This document shows positions 31,804-38,930 of a DNA stretch of 39,119 bases, in pieces. Source of the stretch: Desulfosudis sp034189195 (GTDB lineage Bacteria; Desulfobacterota; Desulfobacteria; Desulfobacterales; Desulfosudaceae); contig JAXHVI010000183.1 of NCBI GenBank assembly GCA_034189195.1, positions 1 through 39,119 of the forward strand, given 5' to 3'. The position numbers were made by a program, and so were the translations under genes. Numbering within the stretch: the stretch's first letter is position 1; every line of letters begins with the position of its first letter. Below the pieces are notes generated by a model. The model searched no databases, had not been told where the DNA came from, and saw only the letters and a program-made list of their open reading frames with translations.

Positions 31804-33417
31804 TCAGGCCACCCGGGAGGCGTCGTCGGTCTCCTCTTCGTGCTCGTGCTTCAGGTCCCCGTCCACGGTCCCCTTGACCTTCTCCCGCTCCTCGGCAAAA
31901 TCAAACCCGGTCCAGATGCCGATGGAGCCCAGAATCGAATCCTGGGGGTGATATTCCCGAAAGATCTTGAAGTAGTAAGCCGCCTCCTTGCTGTTGATCA
32001 CCGCGTCCGGATTTTCGGCCTTGATTTTTTCGTACTCGTCATCGCCCATCTGGTTGGCCAGGCGCTCGCCCAGGTCTTCGCAGCCCGCGCCCTGGGTGTA
32101 CTGTACCTTGTAGCGCCACAGGATGTCGTCCGGCAGGTAGTTCGTGTTTTCAAAGGCCTTGCGCAGAATCCACTTTTCGATCTTGGCGCCGTTGTGCTCC
32201 CGAATCTTGAGTTCATGGGGAATCTTCATGGAAAGGTCCACCATGGCCTCGTCCAGAAAGGGCACCCGAAGCTCCAGACTGAACAGCATGCCCATGCGGT
32301 CGGCCCGCTGCAGGTTGATGTTGTGCAGGTTGCCGATGCAGCGCCGGGCTTCGAGGTTCAGCTTGTCTTCCGGAAAATGTTTCATGTAATGATAGCCGGT
32401 AAACAGCTCGTCGGCCCCTTCGCCGGTGAGCACCACGGTGACATATTCGGCCGCCATCTTGCAGGTGAAGTAACAGGGCACGGCGCACCGTACCAGGGAG
32501 GGGTCGTAGCTTTCCAGCTTGTTGATCACCGTGGGCAGGGCCTCGTAGTACTCGTCCTCGGTGAAAATCAGCTCGTGATGGGTGGAACCGATATGGGCCG
32601 CGGCTATACGGGCCGCCTTGACATCGTCACTCACATCCCCGAAGGCGTCTTTCATTCCCACCACAAAGGTGTGAAGCCGGGGAATCTCGTCCGCGGCAAT
32701 GGCCGCCACCAGACTGCTGTCCAGCCCGCCGCTGCAGAAAGAGCCCACCGGCACCTCGGGGTCGGCCAGCAGCCTTTTCTTCACGGCGTGAATAAAGGTT
32801 TCCCGGATAACCTCGCAGGTCTCCTCGATGTCGGTGAGCTGGTCATCCTCAATGGGCGGCACCTTGTAGTACTGCACAAACCCTTTTGCAGGCGTATAAT
32901 AATGGCCGGCCGGAAACTCGTGGACTTCGTCCAGGCCGGCAAAACTCATGGCTCCCAGCTCGGAGGAAAAATAGAGGGCGTTCTGTTTGAAACCGTAATA
33001 GAGCGGCTTGATGCCGATGGGATCCCGGGCCAGCATGAAGGTATCACCGTCAAACAGGGCGAACGCGAACATGCCGTCCAGTTCCTTGACGCAGGCAGGC
33101 CCTTTTTCTTCGTAGAGATGAAGCACTACCTCGGTGTCTGATTTGGTGCGGAACCGGTACCTGTCCGCGATCCCCATCCGCAGCTTGCGAAAGTTGTAAA
33201 TTTCACCGTTGGCCACGATACCCTTTGTCCCATCATCGGTGAGGATGGGTTGACGGCCGGTGGCCACGTCCACGATGGAGAGCCGGGTATGGCCCACCAC
33301 AAAATTGGCGCCCGTATGCATCCCCCGGTCATTGGGGCCCCGATGGCCCAGGGTATCCAGCATGCGTTTAACGGTCTGTTCATCCTTTCTGCCGAAACAT
33401 CCAGCAATGCCGCACAT
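31804..33417 (-). CDS. Asparagine-synthetase-type glutamine amidotransferase
   Basis: The 537-residue enzyme starts at the ATG at 33417, which puts the nucleophile at Cys2 (MCGIAGCFG). AAAGGAG lies about nine bases upstream, and a longer frame is wrong. Residues 2-190 form the class II glutaminase domain (RLSIVD, NGEIYN). From about 220 the synthetase domain shows the PP-loop SGGLDSS (about 229-235) and a later TGEGADELF. It should form an amide from a carboxylate, with ATP and Gln. It may be an ordinary AsnB, but its place among methyltransferases, a hydrolase and an amidase suggests another carboxylate. The leader carries two palindromes. Confidence 0.92.
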   Translation of the reverse strand: MCGIAGCFGRKDEQTVKRMLDTLGHRGPNDRGMHTGANFVVGHTRLSIVDVATGRQPILTDDGTKGIVANGEIYNFRKLRMGIADRYRFRTKSDTEVVLHLYEEKGPACVKELDGMFAFALFDGDTFMLARDPIGIKPLYYGFKQNALYFSSELGAMSFAGLDEVHEFPAGHYYTPAKGFVQYYKVPPIEDDQLTDIEETCEVIRETFIHAVKKRLLADPEVPVGSFCSGGLDSSLVAAIAADEIPRLHTFVVGMKDAFGDVSDDVKAARIAAAHIGSTHHELIFTEDEYYEALPTVINKLESYDPSLVRCAVPCYFTCKMAAEYVTVVLTGEGADELFTGYHYMKHFPEDKLNLEARRCIGNLHNINLQRADRMGMLFSLELRVPFLDEAMVDLSMKIPHELKIREHNGAKIEKWILRKAFENTNYLPDDILWRYKVQYTQGAGCEDLGERLANQMGDDEYEKIKAENPDAVINSKEAAYYFKIFREYHPQDSILGSIGIWTGFDFAEEREKVKGTVDGDLKHEHEEETDDASRVA

Positions 33418-33441
33418 GGTATCTCTCCTTTGTCTGTTTAG

Positions 33442-33502
33442 TTTCCATCCATAATCAGGATGGAAAACTTTTGTCGTATCCCCATAATCAATGGATGGAT
33501 AC
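33442..33502 (-). promoter_or_regulatory. Two related palindromes in the asnB leader
   Basis: TTTCCATCC (33442-33450) and GGATGGAAA (33458-33466) are perfect 9-bp arms around ATAATCA. Next to it GTATCC (33476-33481) pairs with GGATAC (33497-33502), with CCAT/ATGG inside. Both share the word CCATAATCA. They lie in the 88-base gap between the third mttB-like gene and asnB and end about 25 bases before the asnB ATG. They could be paired operators, an attenuator or a processing site. Confidence 0.5.
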
Positions 33503-33505
33503 AAG

Positions 33506-34720
33506 TTAATCGACAAATACCTTGCCGAAGTTGGCTGTGGTCAGCGGATCCTCAATATACATGCCCACTCCGGTGTGCATGATCGATTCCATGCCCCGGG
33601 GGTCGTAAACCGGCATCTCCACCGCGGGTGCGTCGGCCGGGGTGGTGTTTTCCAGAATCTCAATGGAACGTTCCAGCTTTTCGATGGAAAAATCGATCAG
33701 GTACCGCAGGAATGAAAAGGTATGGCGCATCATGTGAAACCCGTATTTCAAGCACATGGCCTGCCCGGCTTTGGCATCGTCATAGGCCCGCCGGGTCAGG
33801 TGTTCCTCGTGGGTGGTGCAGGCGCTTTGAAACGCCGGCAGGTCGAGCATCAGGCACAGGTGGGTCATCAGAATGTTGAGCAGGTTGTGGGAGACCAGCC
33901 CGTAGTTGGGGTTGTATTCGATGCGCGGGTCGGCAATGGTGGGAAACCCGGCATGGATGCACACGGCCCCGGGCCGAAGCAGCTGGGAAGCACAGATGCC
34001 GAAGAGCACCTCGGCATGGGTCATGGCCAGGACCCCGTTGTAGCAGAAAGGGGCACTGATGCCGGCCATGGGCATGGCGGAAATAAAAACCGGCAGCCCG
34101 GCCTGGACCACCCTAACAAAATGATCGGAAAAATTTTCATTTACCTCCAGGGGGGGGCGGGTCAGGCAGAAGACCACCATCACGTTGCCCCGCTTTTTGT
34201 GAAGGGCCACGGCCCGCTCCAGGGCGGCGTCCGATGTCACGGCAAAATAGAGCGGCTTGGAGCAGTGGGTATCCATCAGGTTCATCTGGACCACCTCGTC
34301 GGCCAGCTTCACGCCCCGGCCCATGCCGGCCACGACCCGGCTTTTCTCCGCGATTTGAGCAATGCGGGCCACGTGGTCTTCGGTGGGCATGATCCCGCCC
34401 TGCCCGTTTTTATCATCATAAATATAGGGCGCCGTGCCGCCGATAAAAAAACTGTTTTTCGGCACAAAGAAATCGGCCACCCCCGGCGTGCTGCCCAGGC
34501 ACCGGTCCACCAGGTCACGCATCAGGTAAATCCGGTTCTCATGAATCAGAACCAGACCTTCGGCCTCAAGGGCTTGAAACACCTCCACCATTTGGGGCTG
34601 CCGGCATCCCACACCCAGGTTTTCCAGAATCCAGCAGGCATCCTCGTGGACCTGCTTGAGCATCTCCACGGTTGGTTTTCCCAGCACACGTTCAGAATGA
34701 TTGACCTGCTCGCTGTTCAA
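33506..34720 (-). CDS. Short MttB-family methyltransferase homologue (copy 3)
   Basis: This MttB-superfamily protein of about 404 residues is the first gene of the cluster. It shares GGTAPYIYDD, SAMPMAGISAPF, ACTT and the C-terminal DFSIEKLERSIEI region with copy 2. No internal amber codon is present. I chose the TTG at 34720 because AAGGAGG ends five bases upstream. A TTG at 34759 would add 13 residues but has no ribosome site. The GC-rich gene is preceded by an AT-rich promoter region with several palindromes. Which methyl donor it uses, and whether it pairs with the single corrinoid protein, is unknown. Confidence 0.85.
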   Translation of the reverse strand: MNSEQVNHSERVLGKPTVEMLKQVHEDACWILENLGVGCRQPQMVEVFQALEAEGLVLIHENRIYLMRDLVDRCLGSTPGVADFFVPKNSFFIGGTAPYIYDDKNGQGGIMPTEDHVARIAQIAEKSRVVAGMGRGVKLADEVVQMNLMDTHCSKPLYFAVTSDAALERAVALHKKRGNVMVVFCLTRPPLEVNENFSDHFVRVVQAGLPVFISAMPMAGISAPFCYNGVLAMTHAEVLFGICASQLLRPGAVCIHAGFPTIADPRIEYNPNYGLVSHNLLNILMTHLCLMLDLPAFQSACTTHEEHLTRRAYDDAKAGQAMCLKYGFHMMRHTFSFLRYLIDFSIEKLERSIEILENTTPADAPAVEMPVYDPRGMESIMHTGVGMYIEDPLTTANFGKVFVD

Positions 34721-34804
34721 TCGGGCCTCCTTGCTGTGCCGGTACCAATCAGCAAACAAAACAACTCGCTGTCGGCCGGGTGACCGGCAAATTAAAATTC
34801 AGAC

Positions 34805-34918
34805 AAATAATTTCATCTCAAATTATTTTTACAGGAAACTGTATGAAACTCATGCATTTTTCAAATTTATGGTCTGTCAATAATTATTGAACAATATCAG
34901 AATAATATTATTTGTCAA
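34805..34918 (-). promoter_or_regulatory. Promoter and palindromic operator region of the methyltransferase cluster
   Basis: Read on the minus strand, TTGACA (34918-34913) and TATTGT (34896-34891) are spaced 16 bases, a good sigma70 pair. The palindrome AATAATATTATT (34901-34912) fills the spacer. TCAATAATTATTGA (34877-34890), a perfect 14-bp palindrome, sits right after the -10 box. A third inverted repeat, AAATAATTT with AAATTATTT (34805-34813 and 34820-34828), lies further downstream. The region is strikingly AT-rich against GC-rich genes. Between it and rsmI (34919-35134) I see only AT-rich sequence. Confidence 0.6.
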
Positions 34919-35134
34919 GGCTTATTGATAAAATCTTTACCCCTGTCTTAAATTAACATTGCATAAGAAGTGTTTTTTGTTTTTTTATCCATACTTAAGG
35001 AATTAAAACATTGTGTAAAAACAGTTTTTAAGGGTATAAAAATCCCTTGTAAGACCATGCCTGCAAGAAAACGGGATAAAAAAGCGGGCCGGAAACGCGG
35101 AAACTTAAACGAAAAGACGGATAAAACAGATAGA

Positions 35135-35974
35135 TCAGGGATTTTCTTTTTTTATTTTCAGAATCTCGTCATACAACTGGCGCCGGGGGATGTTGTACCG
35201 GAGGGCCAGGGTTTTGGCCAGTTCCGACGCGCCGCAGTCGGCTTCCCGAACGGCCCGGGCCAGGTCTTCGGGATCCAGGGTCTCGCCGTCCCGGGGGGCA
35301 CCCTCCACCACCACGGTGATCTCCCCCTTTACCGCGTCCCGGGCGTCCAGAACAGCCGAAAGTTCAGACAGGGTGCCGCGAAGAAACTCTTCATGGGTCT
35401 TGGTCATCTCCCGGCACACAACGGCCTGCCGGTCACCCAGGGCCGTTTCCAGCTCGGCCAGAAAAGCCGCGGCCCGATGGGGGGCCTCGTAAAAAATCAG
35501 GGTGGCCCGTTCATTGGCCAGGTCGGCAAGCCTGCGACTGCGCCGGCCCTGCTTTTTGGGCAGAAAACCGGCAAACACAAAAGCGTCGGTGGGCATGCCG
35601 CTTACCGACAGGGCCGCCACCGCCGCCGACACACCGGGCACGGGCACCACTTCGATGCCACAGGCAATGGCGCTTCTCACCAGGTAAAAGCCGGGATCGG
35701 AAATGGAGGGGGTGCCGGCATCGGTGATCAGGGCCACGGACATTCCCTGTTGCAGCCTGTGGACCAGGTCGGCGGTGCGCTGCTGCTCGTTATGCTCAAA
35801 ACAGGAGATCACCCGGCCCCGGGCGGCAATATCGTGGGCCGAAAGCAGGCCCAGTGCCCTGCGGGTGTCTTCCGCGGCAATAACATCGGCCTCGGCAAGG
35901 ACCCGCAATGCCCGCAGGGTGATGTCCTCCCTGTTGCCGATGGGGCATGAAACCACGTAAAGCCTGCCGCTCAT
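35135..35974 (-). CDS. rsmI: 16S rRNA (cytidine-1402-2'-O)-methyltransferase
   Basis: The 279-residue RsmI belongs to the tetrapyrrole-methylase fold and uses SAM to methylate the ribose of C1402 in the decoding centre. It shows VVSCPIGNREDITLRAL at the N terminus, the SAM-binding region ALITDAGTPSISDPG and FYEAPHR in the middle, all family hallmarks. A helical C-terminal tail ends KIKKENP. Length is typical (280-290). It is transcribed away from resB, with 437 bases between the two starts. Confidence 0.95.
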   Translation of the reverse strand: MSGRLYVVSCPIGNREDITLRALRVLAEADVIAAEDTRRALGLLSAHDIAARGRVISCFEHNEQQRTADLVHRLQQGMSVALITDAGTPSISDPGFYLVRSAIACGIEVVPVPGVSAAVAALSVSGMPTDAFVFAGFLPKKQGRRSRRLADLANERATLIFYEAPHRAAAFLAELETALGDRQAVVCREMTKTHEEFLRGTLSELSAVLDARDAVKGEITVVVEGAPRDGETLDPEDLARAVREADCGASELAKTLALRYNIPRRQLYDEILKIKKENP

Positions 35975-36044
35975 AATACTATATCCGCTGTCTTGATTCA
36001 GGGCCGGTCACTTGGCCCGAAAAATCCGCAATTCTGCTGCCTGT

Positions 36045-36092
36045 CTACTTTCTCTTACTCTTACTCTTTCTCTTTCTCTTACGCCTGCTCCT
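36045..36092 (-). repeat. Degenerate hexamer tract upstream of resB
   Basis: On the plus strand the bases CTACTT TCTCTT ACTCTT ACTCTT TCTCTT TCTCTT ACGCCT GCTCCT run with a 6-nt period. On the minus strand the units become GAGTAA, GAGAAA and the like, starting with GA as at 4921. The rest of the 437-base gap between rsmI and resB shows a short direct repeat (below) and nothing else I can name. Confidence 0.55.
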
Positions 36093-36253
36093 GCTCAAAA
36101 ACCGGCTTCCGGAAAACGCCATCACGGGCCCGGACAAAAGAAAGGCGCCTCAAAGGCGCAGGCGGATTACAATTACAGCCCTTTTTCTGTCAGGCGCAAG
36201 CCTTCTTTTTTCTGTTGATGTTTATCATACTCTTCTGGTATGTACAATGAACG

Positions 36254-36296
36254 CTGGCGGCACAGCCGCCTTGATCTCTGGCGGCACAGCCGCCTT
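36254..36296 (+). repeat. Direct repeat of a small hairpin
   Basis: CTGGCGGCACAGCCGCCTT occurs twice (36254-36272 and 36278-36296), five bases apart. Each copy folds as GGCGGC-ACA-GCCGCC and is followed by a short T run (TT or TTT). It could be a duplicated weak terminator or a small repeat in the leader of resB. Confidence 0.5.
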
Positions 36297-36411
36297 TCAG
36301 GCAGACCGGTTGACCTCGCCTACCAAGGGATACCCCGCCACAGGTCATGGTTTTAAAACAAAAAATGTTGTCCTGCCTGATATGACACTATAACCCAAGA
36401 AAGAAGACCCT

Positions 36412-37785
36412 ATGTCTGACACTCAGCCACAGAAAAGCGGGCTCCTGGCATCCGCCTGGGACCTGTTTGCATCCATCCGGCTTACTGTGGGCATTCTGCT
36501 GGTCCTGGCCGCTACGGCAGTCATCGGCACCCTGATTCCCCAGACCCAGCCGGCCGCCTTTTACGCGGCCAAGTACGGAGAATCCGGGGCACGGCTCATC
36601 GCCCTGCTCCAGATCGACGACATGTACCGGTCCCACTGGTTCCAGGCCCTGATCCTGATGCTGGCGGTCAATATCCTGGTCTGCTCGGTGGTTCGCCTGA
36701 AAACCGTATGGAAAATCGTGTTCTCAAGAACCCCCTCCTTTTCTGAAAAAAGCTTCAAGCAGCCAGCCGGCGGGCCCTTTACCGTAAAAGGCGCGCCCGA
36801 GGCTCTGCAGAAAAGCTACCATGCCTTTCTGAAAAAACGGTTTTCAACCGTGGTACACCAGCCGGCCGACAACGGCTTTCTGCTGTTTACCGAAAAGGGC
36901 CGGGCCACCCGCCTGGGCGTTTACGTGGTCCATCTCAGTGTGCTGGTGCTGCTGGCCGGCGCCCTGGTCGGCTCTTTTCTGGGATTTGACGGCTATGTAC
37001 AGATTCCCGAAGGCCAGTCCGCTTCCACCATCTCCCTTCGGGAGTCGGGCGCGGACATGCCCCTGGGCTTTGAAATCCGGTGCGATGACTTTGAGGTCAG
37101 CTTCTATGAATCGGGCCGGCCCAAAGAGTACCGCTCCACCCTCTCCATCCTGGAAGACGGCCAGGTGAAAATCACAAAGGATATCGTGGTCAACCGGCCC
37201 ATGAAATACAAGGGGGTCCGCATCTTTCAGTCCAGCTACGGCACGGCATCGGCCAGAGACGTGGCGCTTTCCTTTACCAGCAAGGCCACGGGCATGACAT
37301 ACCGGCAGACCATGGGAATCGGGGAGTCGGTCACCCTGCCCGAGGGGCTTGGCACATTTACCCTGATGCGGTTTACCAACTCTTTTCTGTTCATGGGAAA
37401 ACACGACGTGGGCCCCTCTTTTCTCGGCATGATCGAAGCCGGGGAAGATGCCCGCACCGTGGTGCTGCCGCTGCGCCACGCCGCCTTTGACAAAATGCGC
37501 CAGGGTGACGTGGTCGTGACCGTGGAAAACTTTGAAAGCGTCATGTACACCGGGCTTCAGGTGGCCAAAGACCCCGGCGTGCCCCTGGTGTATGCCGGGT
37601 TTATCATTATGATCCTGGGCATCTATGTCACCTTTTTCACGGCCCACCGGAAATTTGCCGTGCGCGTGGCAACGGAAAAAGGCAAAACAACGGTAACGGT
37701 TTTCGGCACGGCCAACAAGAACCGGCACGGGGCCAAACGAAAGGCCGCGGAAATCGGTGAAAAACTGGCAAAACTGAACGCCTGA
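36412..37785 (+). CDS. resB: ResB-like cytochrome c biogenesis protein
   Basis: This 457-residue membrane protein of System II cytochrome c maturation delivers reduced apocytochrome and, with CcsA, forms the haem export and ligation complex. It has the family opening SIRLTVGILLVLAATAVIGT (first helix about 20-45), helices near 80-100 and 165-190, a large periplasmic beta domain and a last helix near 390-410 (GFIIMILGIYVTFF). VNRPMKYKGVRIFQSSYG is a conserved ResB segment. It is followed by ccsA after 40 bases. A weak promoter-like pair lies at 36368-36394 (TTGTCC and TATAAC, 15-base spacer). Confidence 0.93.
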   Translation: MSDTQPQKSGLLASAWDLFASIRLTVGILLVLAATAVIGTLIPQTQPAAFYAAKYGESGARLIALLQIDDMYRSHWFQALILMLAVNILVCSVVRLKTVWKIVFSRTPSFSEKSFKQPAGGPFTVKGAPEALQKSYHAFLKKRFSTVVHQPADNGFLLFTEKGRATRLGVYVVHLSVLVLLAGALVGSFLGFDGYVQIPEGQSASTISLRESGADMPLGFEIRCDDFEVSFYESGRPKEYRSTLSILEDGQVKITKDIVVNRPMKYKGVRIFQSSYGTASARDVALSFTSKATGMTYRQTMGIGESVTLPEGLGTFTLMRFTNSFLFMGKHDVGPSFLGMIEAGEDARTVVLPLRHAAFDKMRQGDVVVTVENFESVMYTGLQVAKDPGVPLVYAGFIIMILGIYVTFFTAHRKFAVRVATEKGKTTVTVFGTANKNRHGAKRKAAEIGEKLAKLNA

Positions 37786-37825
37786 TTACCCGCTTATGCA
37801 AAGCAACAGATAAGGAACCGCATAT

Positions 37826-38662
37826 ATGATCAACGCTTATATTCTTTCTACAACCACATTCGTATACGGCCTGGCCGTGGTGGCCTATGTGGCGGCCTGG
37901 GCCTTTGAAAACCGGTTCGCCGGCAAAGCCGCCACCATTATTACCTGGGGTGCGGTGGCCGCAAACCTGGCCGGCATTCTTGTCCGGTGGTTTGAGTCCC
38001 ATCAGATGGGGCATGGCTATGTGCCGCTGTCCAACCTCTATGAGTCGCTTGTTTTTTTCTCTTTTGCCATCGGCGTGGTTTACCTGATGATCGAACGGCG
38101 CTTCAGGACGCAGGCATTCGGCGCCGGCGCCATCCTGCTGGCGTTCATCGCCCTGGCCTATGCGTCTCTCTCTCCGGAAGTCGAGCACCAAATTCAGCCC
38201 CTGATTCCGGCCCTTCAAAGCAACTGGCTCACGGCCCACGTCATCACCTGTTTCCTGGGATACGCGGCCTTTGCCATCGCCTTTGCCGTCAGCGTGGTCT
38301 ACCTGATCAAACACGGGGAGACCGCCGCAAAACCGGTCCGGCCATCCGCCTTTTTTCCCCCGGCTGAAACCCTGGACGAATTGATTCACCAGACCGTGGT
38401 GTTTGGATTTTTCTTCCTGTCCGTGGGCATCATCACCGGCGCGGTGTGGGCCAACACGGCATGGGGCCGATACTGGGGATGGGATCCCAAGGAGACCTGG
38501 TCGCTGATCACCTGGTTCATCTACGCGGCCATGCTTCACGTGCGGCTGATGCGGGGATGGCAGAGCAAACGGATTGCGTGGTTTGCCATTGCAGGGTTTG
38601 CAGCGGTGCTGTTCACCTACTTCGGCGTGAACCTGCTGCCCGGCCTGCACAGCTACCAGTAG
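37826..38662 (+). CDS. ccsA: Cytochrome c biogenesis protein CcsA (haem handling)
   Basis: The 278-residue protein has about eight membrane helices and the haem-binding WWD motif in WGWDPKETWSLITWF, typical of CcsA (also called CcsB or ResC). Conserved His residues near helix ends (for example in TAHVITCF and AAMLHVRL) would ligate haem. It works with ResB to export haem and attach it to CxxCH motifs in the periplasm. AAGGAAC lies about nine bases before the ATG. The pair forms a complete two-component System II, as expected in a sulfate reducer rich in multihaem cytochromes. Confidence 0.94.
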   Translation: MINAYILSTTTFVYGLAVVAYVAAWAFENRFAGKAATIITWGAVAANLAGILVRWFESHQMGHGYVPLSNLYESLVFFSFAIGVVYLMIERRFRTQAFGAGAILLAFIALAYASLSPEVEHQIQPLIPALQSNWLTAHVITCFLGYAAFAIAFAVSVVYLIKHGETAAKPVRPSAFFPPAETLDELIHQTVVFGFFFLSVGIITGAVWANTAWGRYWGWDPKETWSLITWFIYAAMLHVRLMRGWQSKRIAWFAIAGFAAVLFTYFGVNLLPGLHSYQ

Positions 38663-38682
38663 CCCGTTGATCTCTCCACATC

Positions 38683-38724
38683 GAAATCGCTATCGGTATC
38701 GGTATCGATATCGGTATCGAATTG
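38683..38724 (+). repeat. Degenerate hexamer tract downstream of ccsA
   Basis: GAAATC GCTATC GGTATC GGTATC GATATC GGTATC GAATTG runs in strict 6-nt phase just after ccsA. It is the cleanest of the four hexamer tracts in the window. Confidence 0.65.
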
Positions 38725-38774
38725 TATTTACAGCGGTGCTCTCAAAGATTGTTTCTCTTATCCTGCTTATCCGT

Positions 38775-38930
38775 GTACTTTTCTTGGCGGCAAGAAAAGT
38801 ACCAAAAGAACCGGCCCGTGCAGCTTGGCCTTCGGCTTCCCTCGCGCAAACGGTTTTTTCAGCGCGGGCAGGAACTCGCCCGCCTGCGGCGGTGCTCAAA
38901 CAGCCTGCCCGCTTTATCTGAAAAAACCGT
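38775..38930. repeat. Compound palindromic repeat element
   Basis: GTACTTTTCTTG (38775-38786) and CAAGAAAAGTAC (38791-38802) are perfect 12-bp arms around GCGG. Then ACGGTTTTTTCAG (38850-38862) pairs with CTGAAAAAACCGT (38918-38930), and inside it GCGGGCAGG (38864-38872) pairs with CCTGCCCGC (38904-38912). This type of element, with the AAGAAAAGTACCAAAAGAA string, is one I recall from intergenic regions of several proteobacteria. The open frames over it are spurious. The remaining 38931-39119 shows no gene I can support. Confidence 0.65.

Noticed and set aside
31840..33141. A 433-codon open frame antisense to the AsnB-type gene
   Set aside because: It has a low-complexity His/Val/Gly composition with no motif, and the minus strand has an intact enzyme with all active-site motifs.
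34970..35950. A 326-codon open frame running into the antisense of rsmI
   Set aside because: The first part comes from AT-rich non-coding DNA and the rest mirrors rsmI.
35993..36250. An 85-codon frame upstream of resB with a SYSYSFSFSYACSCS run
   Set aside because: The run comes from the hexamer tract. There is no ribosome site and no family resemblance.
38667..38921. A frame with the repeating residues RYRYRYRYR
   Set aside because: The pattern reflects the 6-nt DNA repeat and the frame continues into a palindromic element.
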